Shown here piece by piece: positions 45,576 through 54,302 of a stretch of DNA of 64,000 nt. A program made the position numbers and the translations under genes. The notes below the pieces were generated by a model. The model worked only from the letters and a program-made list of their open reading frames with translations. It was not told the DNA's origin and made no database searches. Source of the stretch: Rathayibacter rathayi. GTDB taxonomy: Bacteria; Actinomycetota; Actinomycetes; Actinomycetales; Microbacteriaceae. Location: assembly GCF_004011095.1 (NCBI RefSeq), contig NZ_CP028129.1, forward strand, positions 2,418,001 through 2,482,000. Reading direction: 5' to 3'. Numbering within the stretch: the stretch's first letter is position 1; each line of letters opens with the position of its first letter.

Positions 45576-45932
45576 TCATGCGAGCGGGTTGCGATTGCGG
45601 TACTCGCTCAGCGCCGCCTCCACGATGTTCCTCTTGGTACGGCCGGTCGCGGCTCGGAGGTCCTCGACGTAGTACGAGAGCTCCGCGTCGATGTCCGCGT
45701 GCAGGACCTCTGTGGGCTGTTTGCGGGGCCGCGGCGCCGTCGCGGCGGTCCGGAGCGCCGCGGTCGGCGCCGGTGCGGCGGCGGGAGCCGGCGCCGGACG
45801 AGGCTTAGACGCGATCGGGTCGCTGCGGTCCGGCGCCGGCTGCGCTCGGCGCGGGGCGCCGTCGCCCGCGAGGTCGCCGCACTCTTCATCAACGTGCCGG
45901 AGGAGGACGTCACCGTGACGGTGACCGTGCAT
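45576..45932 (-). CDS. Ribbon-helix-helix protein, ParG/CopG-like
   Basis: A 118-residue protein. The first 70 residues are Pro/Ala/Arg-rich and disordered. The C-terminus (TEVLHADIDAELSYYVEDL and TKRNIVEAALSEYR) fits a ribbon-helix-helix DNA-binding domain like plasmid partition adaptors. The stop lies 20 bp from the 42-bp palindrome, a possible binding site. The start overlaps the divergent gene at 45915, so a later start is possible. Confidence 0.65.
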   Translation of the reverse strand: MHGHRHGDVLLRHVDEECGDLAGDGAPRRAQPAPDRSDPIASKPRPAPAPAAAPAPTAALRTAATAPRPRKQPTEVLHADIDAELSYYVEDLRAATGRTKRNIVEAALSEYRNRNPLA

Positions 45933-46136
45933 GTCACTCCCGAAGCCGAAGCACTCTGGCAGGAAGCGGAGGCGGCCGAGCGGGAGTCCCGCGCAGCCCA
46001 GGAACGCTCCGCGACCGCCCGGCGCCGCGCCGTGGCGATCGCGCGCGCGGACCGGTACTCACTCGACGCCGCAGCCGCCGCGTTCGGGGTGTCCCGCTCT
46101 CGCGTGCAGCAGCTCGAACGAGCCGCCGCCTCCTGA
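45915..46136 (+). CDS. Small helix-turn-helix protein
   Basis: A 73-residue protein from a GTG at 45915 with GGAGGAGG just upstream. Its C-terminus (YSLDAAAAAFGVSRSRVQQLERA) is a helix-turn-helix, preceded by a long charged helix. It overlaps the start of the divergent RHH gene by 18 bp, so transcription of one may hinder the other. Confidence 0.6.
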   Translation: MTVTVHVTPEAEALWQEAEAAERESRAAQERSATARRRAVAIARADRYSLDAAAAAFGVSRSRVQQLERAAAS

Positions 46137-46180
46137 GATCCCCCGGCGGGCCGGCTCGCCACGGCCGGCCTCACCTACCT

Positions 46181-46250
46181 CGACCGAGCCCGTGCCGTGC
46201 TCCACGCGGAGCCCGCGCCGAGCGCTATCACCCCCGTTTCAGCGGGTGTC
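46181..46250 (+). repeat. About 70-bp direct repeat, copy 1
   Basis: Begins CGACCGAGCCCGTGCCGTGC and ends with a small CCCGTTTCAGCGGG hairpin. A diverged copy is at 46723-46790. Each copy precedes a small membrane-protein gene. Confidence 0.65.
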
Positions 46251-46283
46251 AGGGTCTACCGTCACAGCAGAAAGGACAACATC

Positions 46284-46619
46284 ATGACGAAGCAAGAATC
46301 GGGCACCGCAACATCGGGGGCAGGAATCGCGGTCATCGCGGGCCTTGTTCCCGCGGCCATCATCGCTCTGGCGCTCAGCCTGAGCAGCGGCAGTCTGCCC
46401 CTGCCCTATATCAACGCCACGAATCCACTCAGTTCGGTGGCCTTCACTGTCCTCTTCTACCTCGGCTTCGCGATACTCGCGGTGAACGTAGATCGCCTCG
46501 TTCGCCGGCGAGCGGAAACCTGGATGATCGCACAGCGCGCAGTGTTCGCTGTGGGCGGCCTCATCGCGGCTGGCTCCTTCCTCTGGATTCCCTATCTCCC
46601 GCAGATGCTGGGCAGCTGA
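46284..46619 (+). CDS. Small membrane protein
   Basis: A 111-residue protein with about three transmembrane helices (AGIAVIAGLVPAAIIALALS, then SVAFTVLFYLGFAILAVNV, and a third near VGGLIAAGSFLWI). AAAGGA lies upstream of the ATG at 46284. No family recognised. Confidence 0.7.
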   Translation: MTKQESGTATSGAGIAVIAGLVPAAIIALALSLSSGSLPLPYINATNPLSSVAFTVLFYLGFAILAVNVDRLVRRRAETWMIAQRAVFAVGGLIAAGSFLWIPYLPQMLGS

Positions 46620-46722
46620 TGGGACCTGTTGGCAGCTGGCGGCGTCGAGCTGTTGGCTCACTCGGGCATCGACTGTCGGTAGCGCGCACCGCCCCGGTCC
46701 GCATCCTCGTCGACGGCGAAAG

Positions 46723-46790
46723 CGACCGAGCCCGTGCTGTGCTCCACGCGGAGCCGCGCTGAGCAATATCCCCCCGGTCCAGCGGGCGTC
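46723..46790 (+). repeat. About 70-bp direct repeat, copy 2
   Basis: Diverged copy of 46181-46250, starting CGACCGAGCCCGTGCTGTGC and ending in the same type of hairpin (CCCGGTCCAGCGGG). It lies 60 bp before the next gene start. Confidence 0.65.
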
Positions 46791-46849
46791 CGGTGGGGGA
46801 TCCCCTGTTGGGACACCGCCCAATCGCCTACACCTGCGAGTATCAGACC

Positions 46850-47371
46850 GTGGCTCTCTCAGACGTCCTGGCGATCATCGGCCTCGTCGGCGGCGTGATC
46901 GGGTTCTTCGTCGCTCTCAGCGCCCGCAAGAAGGCGGACGAGTCGGAACGCGTTGCCAACGATGCTCGAGCAGACGCCGCAGCGGCTCTCGCGCGCAGCG
47001 CAGATTCCGGGGACCGAATCGCTGCTGCCGTCGAACAGATGGCCACCAGCTCTTCTGAACCTGACGTCGACTTCGTTCGCATATTCGAGGATGCCTTGAA
47101 CACGAAGGTGGAGTGGGCGATCGAAGAACGAGCCGACGCGCATTCGTACCGGCTGAGAAACACGGGGAACGTTCGCGCCGAGAATGTCAAGATCAGCGCC
47201 GTGCCCCCTGAGCTTGCGGCACTCCTCCACAGAGGCGATCTAGGCGATTTGGACGCTCAGAAGGCCGGCGTATTTGTCACCTCATCGCGAGCTTCGGTGT
47301 CGCTGCATCGGGTAGCGGTGAGCTGGGTCGAGGGAGGCGCGGTAATGTCGACTGAGTTGAACCTACCCTAG
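46850..47371 (+). CDS. Membrane-anchored hypothetical protein
   Basis: A 173-residue protein with one N-terminal transmembrane helix (DVLAIIGLVGGVIGFFVALS), a charged coiled-coil-like linker and a soluble C-terminal domain rich in beta residues (YRLRNTGNVRAENVKISAVP). I chose the GTG at 46850 because it gives a normal membrane start; a frame from 46793 would add a polar leader. The function is unknown. Confidence 0.65.
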   Translation: MALSDVLAIIGLVGGVIGFFVALSARKKADESERVANDARADAAAALARSADSGDRIAAAVEQMATSSSEPDVDFVRIFEDALNTKVEWAIEERADAHSYRLRNTGNVRAENVKISAVPPELAALLHRGDLGDLDAQKAGVFVTSSRASVSLHRVAVSWVEGGAVMSTELNLP

Positions 47372-47443
47372 GTCTGATCCGTGAATTAAAGAGCCAAGAG
47401 CACCGCCCCCATCCCATCGCCTCACGTACCCATCATCAGCGCG

Positions 47444-47518
47444 ATGCAGCTGGCGGACTTCATCGGGATGAGCACGAACACGATCAGCCGCTGGAAACGC
47501 GACGCCCGCCAGCCGTAA
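47444..47518 (+). pseudogene. Excisionase/MerR-like helix-turn-helix fragment
   Basis: Only about 24 residues remain: MQLADFIGMSTNTISRWKRD then a stop. It is the recognition part of an excisionase-type helix-turn-helix, with the upstream part missing or out of frame. Confidence 0.4.
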
Positions 47519-47535
47519 CGATCAAGGGGCATGAT

Positions 47536-47625
47536 GAGGCTTATGCAAAATTCCCTGTCGCGCCCAGCGAACATGCCTCTGACCAGGGTTTTTATGAAGC
47601 GCTATTCGAATTTTGCATAAGCCTC
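47536..47625. mobile_element. MITE-like element, copy 1 (90 bp)
   Basis: 17-bp perfect terminal inverted repeats GAGGCTTATGCAAAATT (47536-47552) and its reverse complement (47609-47625). GAT flanks both ends, possibly a 3-bp target duplication. Near-identical to 61724-61814, one base shorter. No transposase is encoded. Confidence 0.75.
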
Positions 47626-47677
47626 GATGTTAGATTAGCCCTAGCAAGTTTCACTCATTGGAAAGACTGGGATATTT

Positions 47678-48205
47678 ATGAGAAGAAGACCACGAATGGA
47701 TCGACGTTTCGTTGCGGTGATCGCGACGCTGGCCGTAATAGGGGGATCGCTCCTGGCCGCGACGCCAGCTCAGGCAGCTGTCGTCGTGGGTGTCTGTACT
47801 ATGAAAGCGAACATTCCACACCCTTCACACCATGTGGATGGGATGATCAACGCCCAAGGTACCGCAGATTGCGGAAGTGTTGTGATGAAAGAAATCTATG
47901 TCAAGACGACGCTTGAGAAGGGAAATGGCCAAAGGTGGCCTGGCAAAGCATACGACAGTTTTAACACCCGAGCAGGAAGAAGCAACTCCGCGATTCCCTG
48001 TTCGACTGGCGCAGGCACATATCGCACAGTCACTTCATGGGTGCTCTACGCTCCCGAAGGCTACGCCCCTTCCTACTCGACAGGAACCACGTACTCGGCA
48101 TGGACCTCCGTGGCCTGCGGCGTCTCGTCCCGCGTAGCCCCCCAGGAGACCACCATGAGCGCTGGAGAACCGGATATACAAAAAATCTCGATTACCACCA
48201 ATTAA
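47678..48205 (+). CDS. Secreted four-cysteine protein (first of two)
   Basis: A 175-residue protein with a Sec signal peptide (VAVIATLAVIGGSLLAATPAQA, cleavage after AQA). The mature part has four cysteines (GVCTM, TADCG, AIPCS, VACG). The secreted protein at 53112-53783 shows the same four-Cys spacing and the elements V(I/V)M, Y(R)TV and a late ACG(T/V), so the two are probably related. Function unknown; the setting allows a secreted toxin, bacteriocin or inhibitor. The ATG at 47678 follows soon after a MITE copy. Confidence 0.75.
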   Translation: MRRRPRMDRRFVAVIATLAVIGGSLLAATPAQAAVVVGVCTMKANIPHPSHHVDGMINAQGTADCGSVVMKEIYVKTTLEKGNGQRWPGKAYDSFNTRAGRSNSAIPCSTGAGTYRTVTSWVLYAPEGYAPSYSTGTTYSAWTSVACGVSSRVAPQETTMSAGEPDIQKISITTN

Positions 48206-48240
48206 GAGCGGCTGAGGCGGCGGGGGTGTTACCCGTCGCC

Positions 48241-48573
48241 TTAGTCCTCGCGGATCTCCACCGATGTTACGCCAGCGCCTTCGTCGTCATCAAACAGATC
48301 ACCAAATATTCGCGTGAAATGCGGATCGTCGAAGAATCCGTTGGGCCCCTCCGCAATGCTCTGTGTGACGACGTACACCGCGAACTGCCCGTCCCGCCAC
48401 TCGCTCTTCGCCCAAGCGATCACTTCCAGCACATCTTCAACTTCGACGATGTCGTAGTCGTCCACAAACCAGTTTGTTGCGGATGGAACAGCGTGCCTTA
48501 CACGAAATCGCGTTCCGCGATCAAAGTCGTACGTGGGGTCAGTTGAAGCCGCGAGGGAGACCTTCATGTGCAC
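48241..48573 (-). CDS. Small acidic protein facing the secreted protein gene
   Basis: A 110-residue soluble acidic protein (VEDVLEVIAWAKSEWRDGQF; IFGDLFDDDEGAGV). No family recognised. It lies tail-to-tail with the secreted protein, 35 bp away. The second secreted protein also has a small gene in the same tail-to-tail position (53823-54077), which suggests a functional pair. Confidence 0.6.
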   Translation of the reverse strand: MHMKVSLAASTDPTYDFDRGTRFRVRHAVPSATNWFVDDYDIVEVEDVLEVIAWAKSEWRDGQFAVYVVTQSIAEGPNGFFDDPHFTRIFGDLFDDDEGAGVTSVEIRED

Positions 48574-48624
48574 ACCATAGAGGAATCGCCTGCGATGTGC
48601 CCATCACCATATCTCCACGCCTTC

Positions 48625-48756
48625 TTAGGCTCCGGGCGATTCAGCCAACAGCGCAGACACAGCGTGCTCCTTGACTGCGTCGAAGACGAGAGCGGCAACA
48701 ACGGCCGCAGTCCGCGCGCGCTCCACAGCGGCAACCGCTTCGTCGTAGACGGTCAC
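48625..48756 (-). CDS. Small Ala/Val-rich ORF
   Basis: A 43-residue frame from a GTG at 48756 (MTVYDEAVAAVERARTAAVV...). It is amphipathic-helical with normal codon use. The start overlaps the stop of a short upstream frame (GTGA). No family recognised; it may be a remnant. Confidence 0.35.
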   Translation of the reverse strand: MTVYDEAVAAVERARTAAVVAALVFDAVKEHAVSALLAESPGA

Positions 48757-48884
48757 ATGATGGTGGCGTCGGCCGGCGCGTCCTTCGCGAGCCAGGCGCC
48801 ATCAACCCGAGTCTCGACCGGGCGACCCACGTCGTCATCGGCTGCGCCACGCCGAGGCGCAGCCGGTCCAGTACATTTATCGGC

Positions 48885-48968
48885 ATGTGGAATGAGATCG
48901 CTATGTTGCTGGCCGCCGACCGTAGGTACGCCCACGCCCGCGGCGCGCTCCCCGCTGGTGCACTCTGA
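48885..48968 (+). CDS. 27-residue leader-like ORF
   Basis: MWNEIAMLLAADRRYAHARG... 27 residues, with its stop overlapping the ATG of the next gene (TGATG). TACATT at 48872-48877 lies just before its ATG. It may be a small protein or a translational leader for the membrane protein downstream. Confidence 0.4.
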   Translation: MWNEIAMLLAADRRYAHARGALPAGAL

Positions 48969-49299
48969 TGTACGACTCTCTCCTGCCCAACGTCCTCGCG
49001 GCGATCGCGGCCGCTCTCTTCGTCGGCGGCGGCGTGCTGCTGCCGCGCATCCCGAACCGGCACCAGCCGATCCAGCCCCAGAAGCAGGCGCGTGATTTCG
49101 TGCGCGCCTACGCACCTTCCAGGTCGGACTCGGCTTCCTGATCGCCTCCCTCTGGGCCGACGACGGCGACTGGATCGTCGGACGGATCATCGCGACGCTG
49201 CTCCACGTCGGCCTGCTGGTGGCCCTGCTGCCCACGCTGCGCAAAATCGTCCGCTTCGCGACCGACCGCGAGACAACCGACCGCGCGGCAGGGGAGTAG
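48968..49299 (+). pseudogene. Small membrane protein, frameshifted
   Basis: The first part reads MYDSLLPNVLAAIAAALFVG through ARDFVRAYA. After about 49115 the frame changes, and FQVGLGFLIASLWADDGDW and a last hydrophobic segment LLHVGLLVALLPTLRKI continue to a TAG at 49297. It looks like one protein of about 110 residues with two or three helices broken by a single-base change. Confidence 0.6.
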
Positions 49300-49888
49300 C
49301 GCCGACCTCGGGCCGCCGTCCAACCGGAGCATGTACAAGATGACGTGATCCTCCGGGATCACTGCGCGCACTTCCGCGATCGCTTCGGCGCTCGTTGCAG
49401 CCCTGCTGCGCACCACCGTTGACGCCGATTCCGCGCGTGTCCGGTGTGCCAGCTCCCACATGCGCCCATCGTCACACCCGGCGCCGACACGGGCAGCTCG
49501 AGCGGGAGAGCCGGCGCCGCCGGCCCGTGAGCCCCCCCAACACACACTCCCCAGCATCCCCGTTCCGGGGGCGCGAACTCCGCACGCGCAACGGCGACGG
49601 AACACCGCCAGAAGGAGCCGCTACGCGGCCCGATTTCTGTTTTCTTCACCTCTCCGCGGTTTCAATCTATCTCGCTCCGTCGGCTGCATGCCGTCTCTCT
49701 CGGATGCGGTCGCACGCTCCCTTATTTCGCCCGAGAGAGCCGTCACTCCGCCGACTCCACTCAATTGATTTCATCCCGCCGGAGAGGCAAAGAAAAACGA
49801 TCAAGAAGACGACGAAAGCCCCGTAGTTGGTCTAGAACCACGGGACCCGTCGCCTCGATGATCGCACACCGATCAAGGAGAAATCATC
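49300..49888. other. Region without a clear gene, upstream of the ParB-like gene
   Basis: A minus-strand frame starting at 49461 (MWELAHRTRAESASTVVRSR then AIAEVRAVIPEDHVILYML) may be a truncated gene, but it runs on into the shadow of the membrane protein. From 49640 the sequence is richer in A/T and probably contains the ParB promoter; AAGGAG lies before the start at 49889. Confidence 0.35.
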
Positions 49889-51283
49889 ATGACCATCACC
49901 ACCGGAACCGGGACCGTTCAGCACATCGACCCGACCACCCTCGTGATCGAGGCGAACGTCCGCACCAGCGCCCCGATCACCCGCGACTTCGTCGCGTCGA
50001 TCCGCGAGAACGGCGTCATCACCCCTGTTCTCGCCCGCCGCGACGAGCACGGCACCGTCATCGTCCGCGCCGGACAGCGCCGCACCCTCGCCGCCCGCGA
50101 AGCCGGAGTCGCCACCATCCCCGTCTACGTCGTCGAAGGCGACGAGACGACCGCCGACCGGATCGTGCAGCAGATCATCGAGAACGACCAGCGCACCGAA
50201 CTCTCGCTCGCGGACCGCACCGCCGCGTGGGCGCAGCTCGCGTTCGAGGGCGTCACCGCCGCAGCGATCGCCAAGCGCACCGGCACCAAGACCGACGCCG
50301 TGAAGAAGGGCCTCGCGGTCGCCGAATCCAAGACCGTCACCTCCGCTCTCCACGAGCACGAGCTGACCCTGGACCAGGCCGCGGTCCTGTTGGAATTCGA
50401 GGACGACGCCGACGCCCGCGCGACCCTGATCGAGGTCGCCACCCACGACCCGGCCCAGTTCGAGCACACCGCGCAAACCCTCCGCGACGAAGCCGCACAC
50501 CAGGCCCTTCTCACCGCCGCTGAGCAGGAGCACACGGCGAACGGCTTCCAGGTGCTCACCCGCTCCGACGCCTACAGCGAGGGCAGCCCGTGGGTGGCGC
50601 TCTACAAGCTGCGCACGGAGGACGGGAAGCAGGTCACCGCCGAGCACGTCGCCGCCGTCCCGACGCGCGGAGTGCTCATCGACACCAACTGGCGCGGCGA
50701 GGTCACCGCGACCTACCTCGTGCAGGACCCCACCACCGCCGGACTCATCTACGCCCACGGGGGAGCACCCACCGCACCGCTCACGGAAGAGCAGATTGAG
50801 GAGGAACGCGTCGAGAAGTCCACCGAGCGCAAGACCCTCATCGCCAACAACAAAGCCTGGGGCGCGGCCGAGACGGTGCGCCGCGAGTGGATCGCCACGT
50901 TCCTCAGCCGCAAGACCCTCCCCAAGGACGCCGAGCAGGTCATCGCCCTCGGCCTCACCAGACACCGGTTCGCCGTGTCGTCGGGGATGAGCAACGGCAG
51001 CGAACTCGCCCACACGCTGCTCGGAATCGAGCGCCCCTCTGGCTACCACGCCGACGCCCTCGCCGCGCTGGTCGAGGCGAACCCCGCGAAAGCCCGGCTC
51101 GTCGCGCTGGCCGTCGTCCTCGGAGGCCAGGAAGCGAACACCAGCAAGGAGTCCTGGCGACGCGGCGACGAGCGCACCGCCGCCCACTTCCGCCAACTCA
51201 CGGCCTGGGGATACGCGCTCTCCCCAGTCGAACAGATCGTCACCGGCAACACCACCCCCGCCGACGCCGCAGGACTCAACTAG
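49889..51283 (+). CDS. ParB/RepB/Spo0J family protein
   Basis: A 464-residue protein with an N-terminal ParB-type nuclease/CTPase domain (DFVASIRENGVITPVLARRD, then VRAGQRRTLAAREAG) and a helix-turn-helix near GVTAAAIAKRTGTKTDAVKKGL. The C-terminal 250 residues are mixed and not recognised. Large ParB-domain proteins like this are typical of plasmids and conjugative elements in actinobacteria. A ParA is not seen nearby, so a role other than classical partition is possible. Confidence 0.85.
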   Translation: MTITTGTGTVQHIDPTTLVIEANVRTSAPITRDFVASIRENGVITPVLARRDEHGTVIVRAGQRRTLAAREAGVATIPVYVVEGDETTADRIVQQIIENDQRTELSLADRTAAWAQLAFEGVTAAAIAKRTGTKTDAVKKGLAVAESKTVTSALHEHELTLDQAAVLLEFEDDADARATLIEVATHDPAQFEHTAQTLRDEAAHQALLTAAEQEHTANGFQVLTRSDAYSEGSPWVALYKLRTEDGKQVTAEHVAAVPTRGVLIDTNWRGEVTATYLVQDPTTAGLIYAHGGAPTAPLTEEQIEEERVEKSTERKTLIANNKAWGAAETVRREWIATFLSRKTLPKDAEQVIALGLTRHRFAVSSGMSNGSELAHTLLGIERPSGYHADALAALVEANPAKARLVALAVVLGGQEANTSKESWRRGDERTAAHFRQLTAWGYALSPVEQIVTGNTTPADAAGLN

Positions 51284-51293
51284 CCCGACCGGC

Positions 51294-51317
51294 GGGGACC
51301 GGCTCGCGCCGGTCCCC
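51294..51317 (+). terminator. Hairpin after the ParB-like gene
   Basis: GGGGACCGG (51294-51302), CTCGCG loop, CCGGTCCCC (51309-51317), 10 bp after the stop codon. Confidence 0.7.
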
Positions 51318-51359
51318 ACCCCCTCCTCCTCTCCGACTGCTGCACAGGAAGGCCGCACC

Positions 51360-51758
51360 ATGACCACCGCATCCCGCCCCACCCACCGATTCGACCCGTA
51401 CCAGGACGACCCGACGCTCCGAGCGGCCGAGGTCGCCGACGCCGACGCGACCGCTGCCGCAGTGCGAGCGCTGATCGTCACCGCGGCCGCCTACGGCTGG
51501 CCCACCGCGACCGCCCTCGTCTTCAAATACGAGACCACCGACCCCACCGCCCACGTCTGGGGACTGTGGAAAGTCCTCGACGTCGACCGGCAGGTGCTGC
51601 GCGAATGGGAGGAAGAGCCCGGCGACATGACCGATGAGTCCGAGGAGGAACTGATCGCCCTCGACCTCATCAGCAACCGCCGCGCGACCCTCGACTACAC
51701 CGACTTCGGAAAGCCCATCGGCTCCACCGTCCTGATCCTCCACACGCTCGCGCTCTGA
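51360..51758 (+). CDS. Hypothetical protein, 132 aa
   Basis: A soluble acidic protein with VTAAAYGWPTATALVFKYE and REWEEEPGDMTDESEEELIA. AGGAAGG lies upstream of the ATG. No family recognised. Codon use matches the ParB gene before it, and the two may belong to one plasmid-like unit. Confidence 0.65.
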   Translation: MTTASRPTHRFDPYQDDPTLRAAEVADADATAAAVRALIVTAAAYGWPTATALVFKYETTDPTAHVWGLWKVLDVDRQVLREWEEEPGDMTDESEEELIALDLISNRRATLDYTDFGKPIGSTVLILHTLAL

Positions 51759-51871
51759 GCGCGTGCGCGGGCCGACCCGAAACGCGCCGGCCCACACGCG
51801 AGGGGGAGAGCCCGAGAGCACCCTCGACCCCCCGGTCACGCGCGTGGAATGGCCACGCGCCCGAGCGGTGG

Positions 51872-52121
51872 TCAGCGGCGAGGACGCGGCTTGTACTTCT
51901 TCCCCGCCCGGATGTTCCGGTTCTCGATCATCCCGACGACCGCCAGGCCGGCCGCCACGGCGACGATCAGCACCCACCCGAGGACGTTAAACCACTCACC
52001 GGTGAACGCCGCGTACGTCTGCTCGCCAGCGATCGCGAAGAGCATGAACGGACAGCCCGAACCAGACCATCCCGTTGCTGATCAGCGCAGCACGCGCGAG
52101 CTTCGTGCGAGGGTTCGACAT
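51872..52121 (-). pseudogene. Small membrane protein, frameshifted
   Basis: Starts MSNPRTKLARAALISNGMVW and loses frame near 52047-52053; the other frame continues FMLFAIAGEQTYAAFTGEWF, then VLIVAVAAGLAVVGMIENRN to RPRR and a stop. Together about 80 residues with two helices. AAAGGGTG precedes the ATG. The two-frame reading fits a one-base insertion. Confidence 0.6.
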
Positions 52122-52182
52122 GCTGACACCCTTTCATCGGATGCTGAACAAGTCCAAGGCGAGACGTCTACGCGCGTGCGAC

Positions 52183-52731
52183 CTAAACCTCGCCCGCGCC
52201 GGCATGCAGTGCTCTCGCCGAGGCGGTATGCGCTCTCAGCGCGTCGTCGGAAGCACCTCGACGGTGCCAATCGCGGAGGCGGCCCGCGAAGTCACGAGCC
52301 CAGGTGTTCACAGGGCCACCGGCGGCTACAGCCTTCTCCACGTCAGCCTCCGTGCGCAGCGGGTCCGGAACCAGTTGGAGTCGGCGCCTCGACTCAGCGA
52401 CCTGCGTATTGCCCGCCTGCCGCTCGGCTTCAAACCACTCCGCCAGGAGGTCGCTGTCCGGCTTGGCGCTCAGTGACTCCAGCAGAGTCAGACTCACGCG
52501 CAGTTCCCGCAGCGGTTCCACAACCGTCTCCGTACGGAGGTTGATCGTGTTTAAGATCGCCAGAGCAGTGAGTGCGCGAACGAATGCGGCATCGATCCGT
52601 TCTTCGACTCGTGCGGCAGCCGCAGCTTTCCGTTCCGACGCTGCCAGACCGACCGCTACCAACGTCGAAATCAAGATCGCAGCCGCCGGCAGAGCGATCC
52701 CCGTGACGATATCCAATGCGGCTTGGTCCAT
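52183..52731 (-). CDS. Membrane-anchored hypothetical protein
   Basis: A 182-residue protein with an N-terminal transmembrane helix (VTGIALPAAAILISTLVAVG) followed by a helical, Ala/Arg/Glu-rich cytosolic part (RVEERIDAAFVRALTALAIL, ESRRRLQLVPDPLRTEAD). No family recognised. Confidence 0.65.
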   Translation of the reverse strand: MDQAALDIVTGIALPAAAILISTLVAVGLAASERKAAAAARVEERIDAAFVRALTALAILNTINLRTETVVEPLRELRVSLTLLESLSAKPDSDLLAEWFEAERQAGNTQVAESRRRLQLVPDPLRTEADVEKAVAAGGPVNTWARDFAGRLRDWHRRGASDDALRAHTASARALHAGAGEV

Positions 52732-53111
52732 TCCCCCAGCATCCCGTATGGGGATGCCCTTACGGGGCGGGCTCGCTGCGGTCGCGTCGGTGGTGCAGGC
52801 GATCTTGAGCGGCTAGACGTTCACGGTCGTCTGCACGAGTGCCGCCGCGAAGCAAAGAGTTGTGTAGACGAGCGTGGGGAATGACACTGCGTGTCGGTTT
52901 CCGTCGTGGACTGCGCTTCTGTTCGAAGTCCACTGCATGGAGAGTTTCGGGCCGGCGGTGAGGTCGCGGGCTCGGTGCGGGTGCCGGGACAGACAGTTGT
53001 TCTCGGGTCAGCCTTCGGGGGGATGCGATGGCGCCGAGGATGGAAGTAGACAGGCCGTGCGCATGTGTCGGCTACGAGGGGTGGCCGTGGCGTAATGGGA
53101 AGAAGAGAACC
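52732..53111. other. No recognisable gene; promoter region of the secreted protein
   Basis: About 380 bp without a convincing open frame. GAAGAGA just before the ATG at 53112 may serve as a ribosome binding site. Confidence 0.4.
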
Positions 53112-53783
53112 ATGACCAATCGCTCTGCTCGTATCGTTGCAACGTCCGCCGCCATGTGCACTCTCCTCACTGCCTCGTTGCTGGCCGTGACGCCTGCCAT
53201 AGCGGCGACTCCGACCAGTGATGCTGTTGCTTCGTCGCTTCTCGCGGACGGCGCACCGGAAGATGCACCCATGTACGACGCGGCCGTTGCGGCCCCCGGA
53301 CCGGATGACCTCACTTGGGAAGAAGCTGCCGAAGTCGGCACCGATTCATCGGTTACGTTCACAGATTCATCGGCGAGCACTGCGAACGTGGCACGAGCCA
53401 ATACACCGATCGCAGCTGCAAGCGGGCAGGCTTGCAGCATCAACACCGGCAACGTCTACAAGCGTGCTTCAGGGGGAGAGTTCCCATACGGTGCCGTTGG
53501 TGGGCATCCTGCCACGCAGTGCACGGTGATCATGGCGCAGATCTCTCAGACCACTGATCTGTACAAGACGGTGTGGTGGGGGTTGCAAAAAGTGGCGGGC
53601 CCTTTCACCTCGGTGAATGTGGGCCAGGGGCGTCTCGAACAGACATCCCCGATTCGCAAGTGCGATGACCTTCGTCAGACGACTTTCCGGATGATCGTCA
53701 GGAGCACCGGCACGTTCCCTACGGGCACGACGGGGACTGCATCGGCGTACGAGGAAGCGAACCTCGCGTGCGGTACTAATTAG
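53112..53783 (+). CDS. Secreted four-cysteine protein (second of two)
   Basis: A 223-residue protein. A signal peptide (TSAAMCTLLTASLLAVTPAIA, cleaved near AIA/ATP) is followed by about 80 acidic residues that look like a propeptide or linker, then a domain with four cysteines (GQACS, ATQCT, IRKCD, NLACGTN). It resembles the mature domain of the protein at 47678-48205. The ATG at 53112 gives a normal signal peptide; a frame from 53028 would not. Confidence 0.75.
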   Translation: MTNRSARIVATSAAMCTLLTASLLAVTPAIAATPTSDAVASSLLADGAPEDAPMYDAAVAAPGPDDLTWEEAAEVGTDSSVTFTDSSASTANVARANTPIAAASGQACSINTGNVYKRASGGEFPYGAVGGHPATQCTVIMAQISQTTDLYKTVWWGLQKVAGPFTSVNVGQGRLEQTSPIRKCDDLRQTTFRMIVRSTGTFPTGTTGTASAYEEANLACGTN

Positions 53784-53822
53784 CACCCAAGCGGCGCGGG
53801 GCCGCTCCAGCCCTCGCGCCGC

Positions 53823-54077
53823 TCATTTTCCCGTGTCGTCGGGTCCGAATGTGACGTAACCAGGCCCACTGTCGTATCGGTATCCGAGCGGGAACTTCGC
53901 GTAGATGACCCCTTTAGGGAAGCGGTGCTGAACCTCCTCAGCGAAGGTGGCCGCTTCAGCTTCCGATGCGAAGACGCCAAGGATCGTGTTGTTCGGCGAT
54001 TCGTCGTGCTGCACGACCCAAACATCCGGCGGGAGCACTGCGTGTGTCTCTTCGCGCTGACGTCGTTTCCACACCAT
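53823..54077 (-). CDS. Small protein facing the second secreted protein gene
   Basis: An 84-residue soluble protein (VWVVQHDESPNNTILGVFAS, then EAEAATFAEEVQHRFPKGVI). No family recognised. It is tail-to-tail with the secreted protein, 39 bp away, as at 48241-48573. It could be an immunity or regulatory partner. Confidence 0.6.
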   Translation of the reverse strand: MVWKRRQREETHAVLPPDVWVVQHDESPNNTILGVFASEAEAATFAEEVQHRFPKGVIYAKFPLGYRYDSGPGYVTFGPDDTGK

Positions 54078-54302
54078 CGGTGCCTCCTGATCCTTGAACC
54101 ACCATCATGCTCGTACGGGCGACCTCGTCGAAGCGACAGTAGGCGTCTTGGAAACCATTAGGTTTCATACACGCGCCCTCCAGCAGTCGTGCCGCGCTTA
54201 GCGGGTCCGGGTTCTCAGGGCGTCTGCTGTCTTGGAAAGACATCTTGCCGCGTTTCGTCTCAGGAGGGCGCCCGGAGGGTGTTTCCGAGTCAGAATGAGA
54301 TC

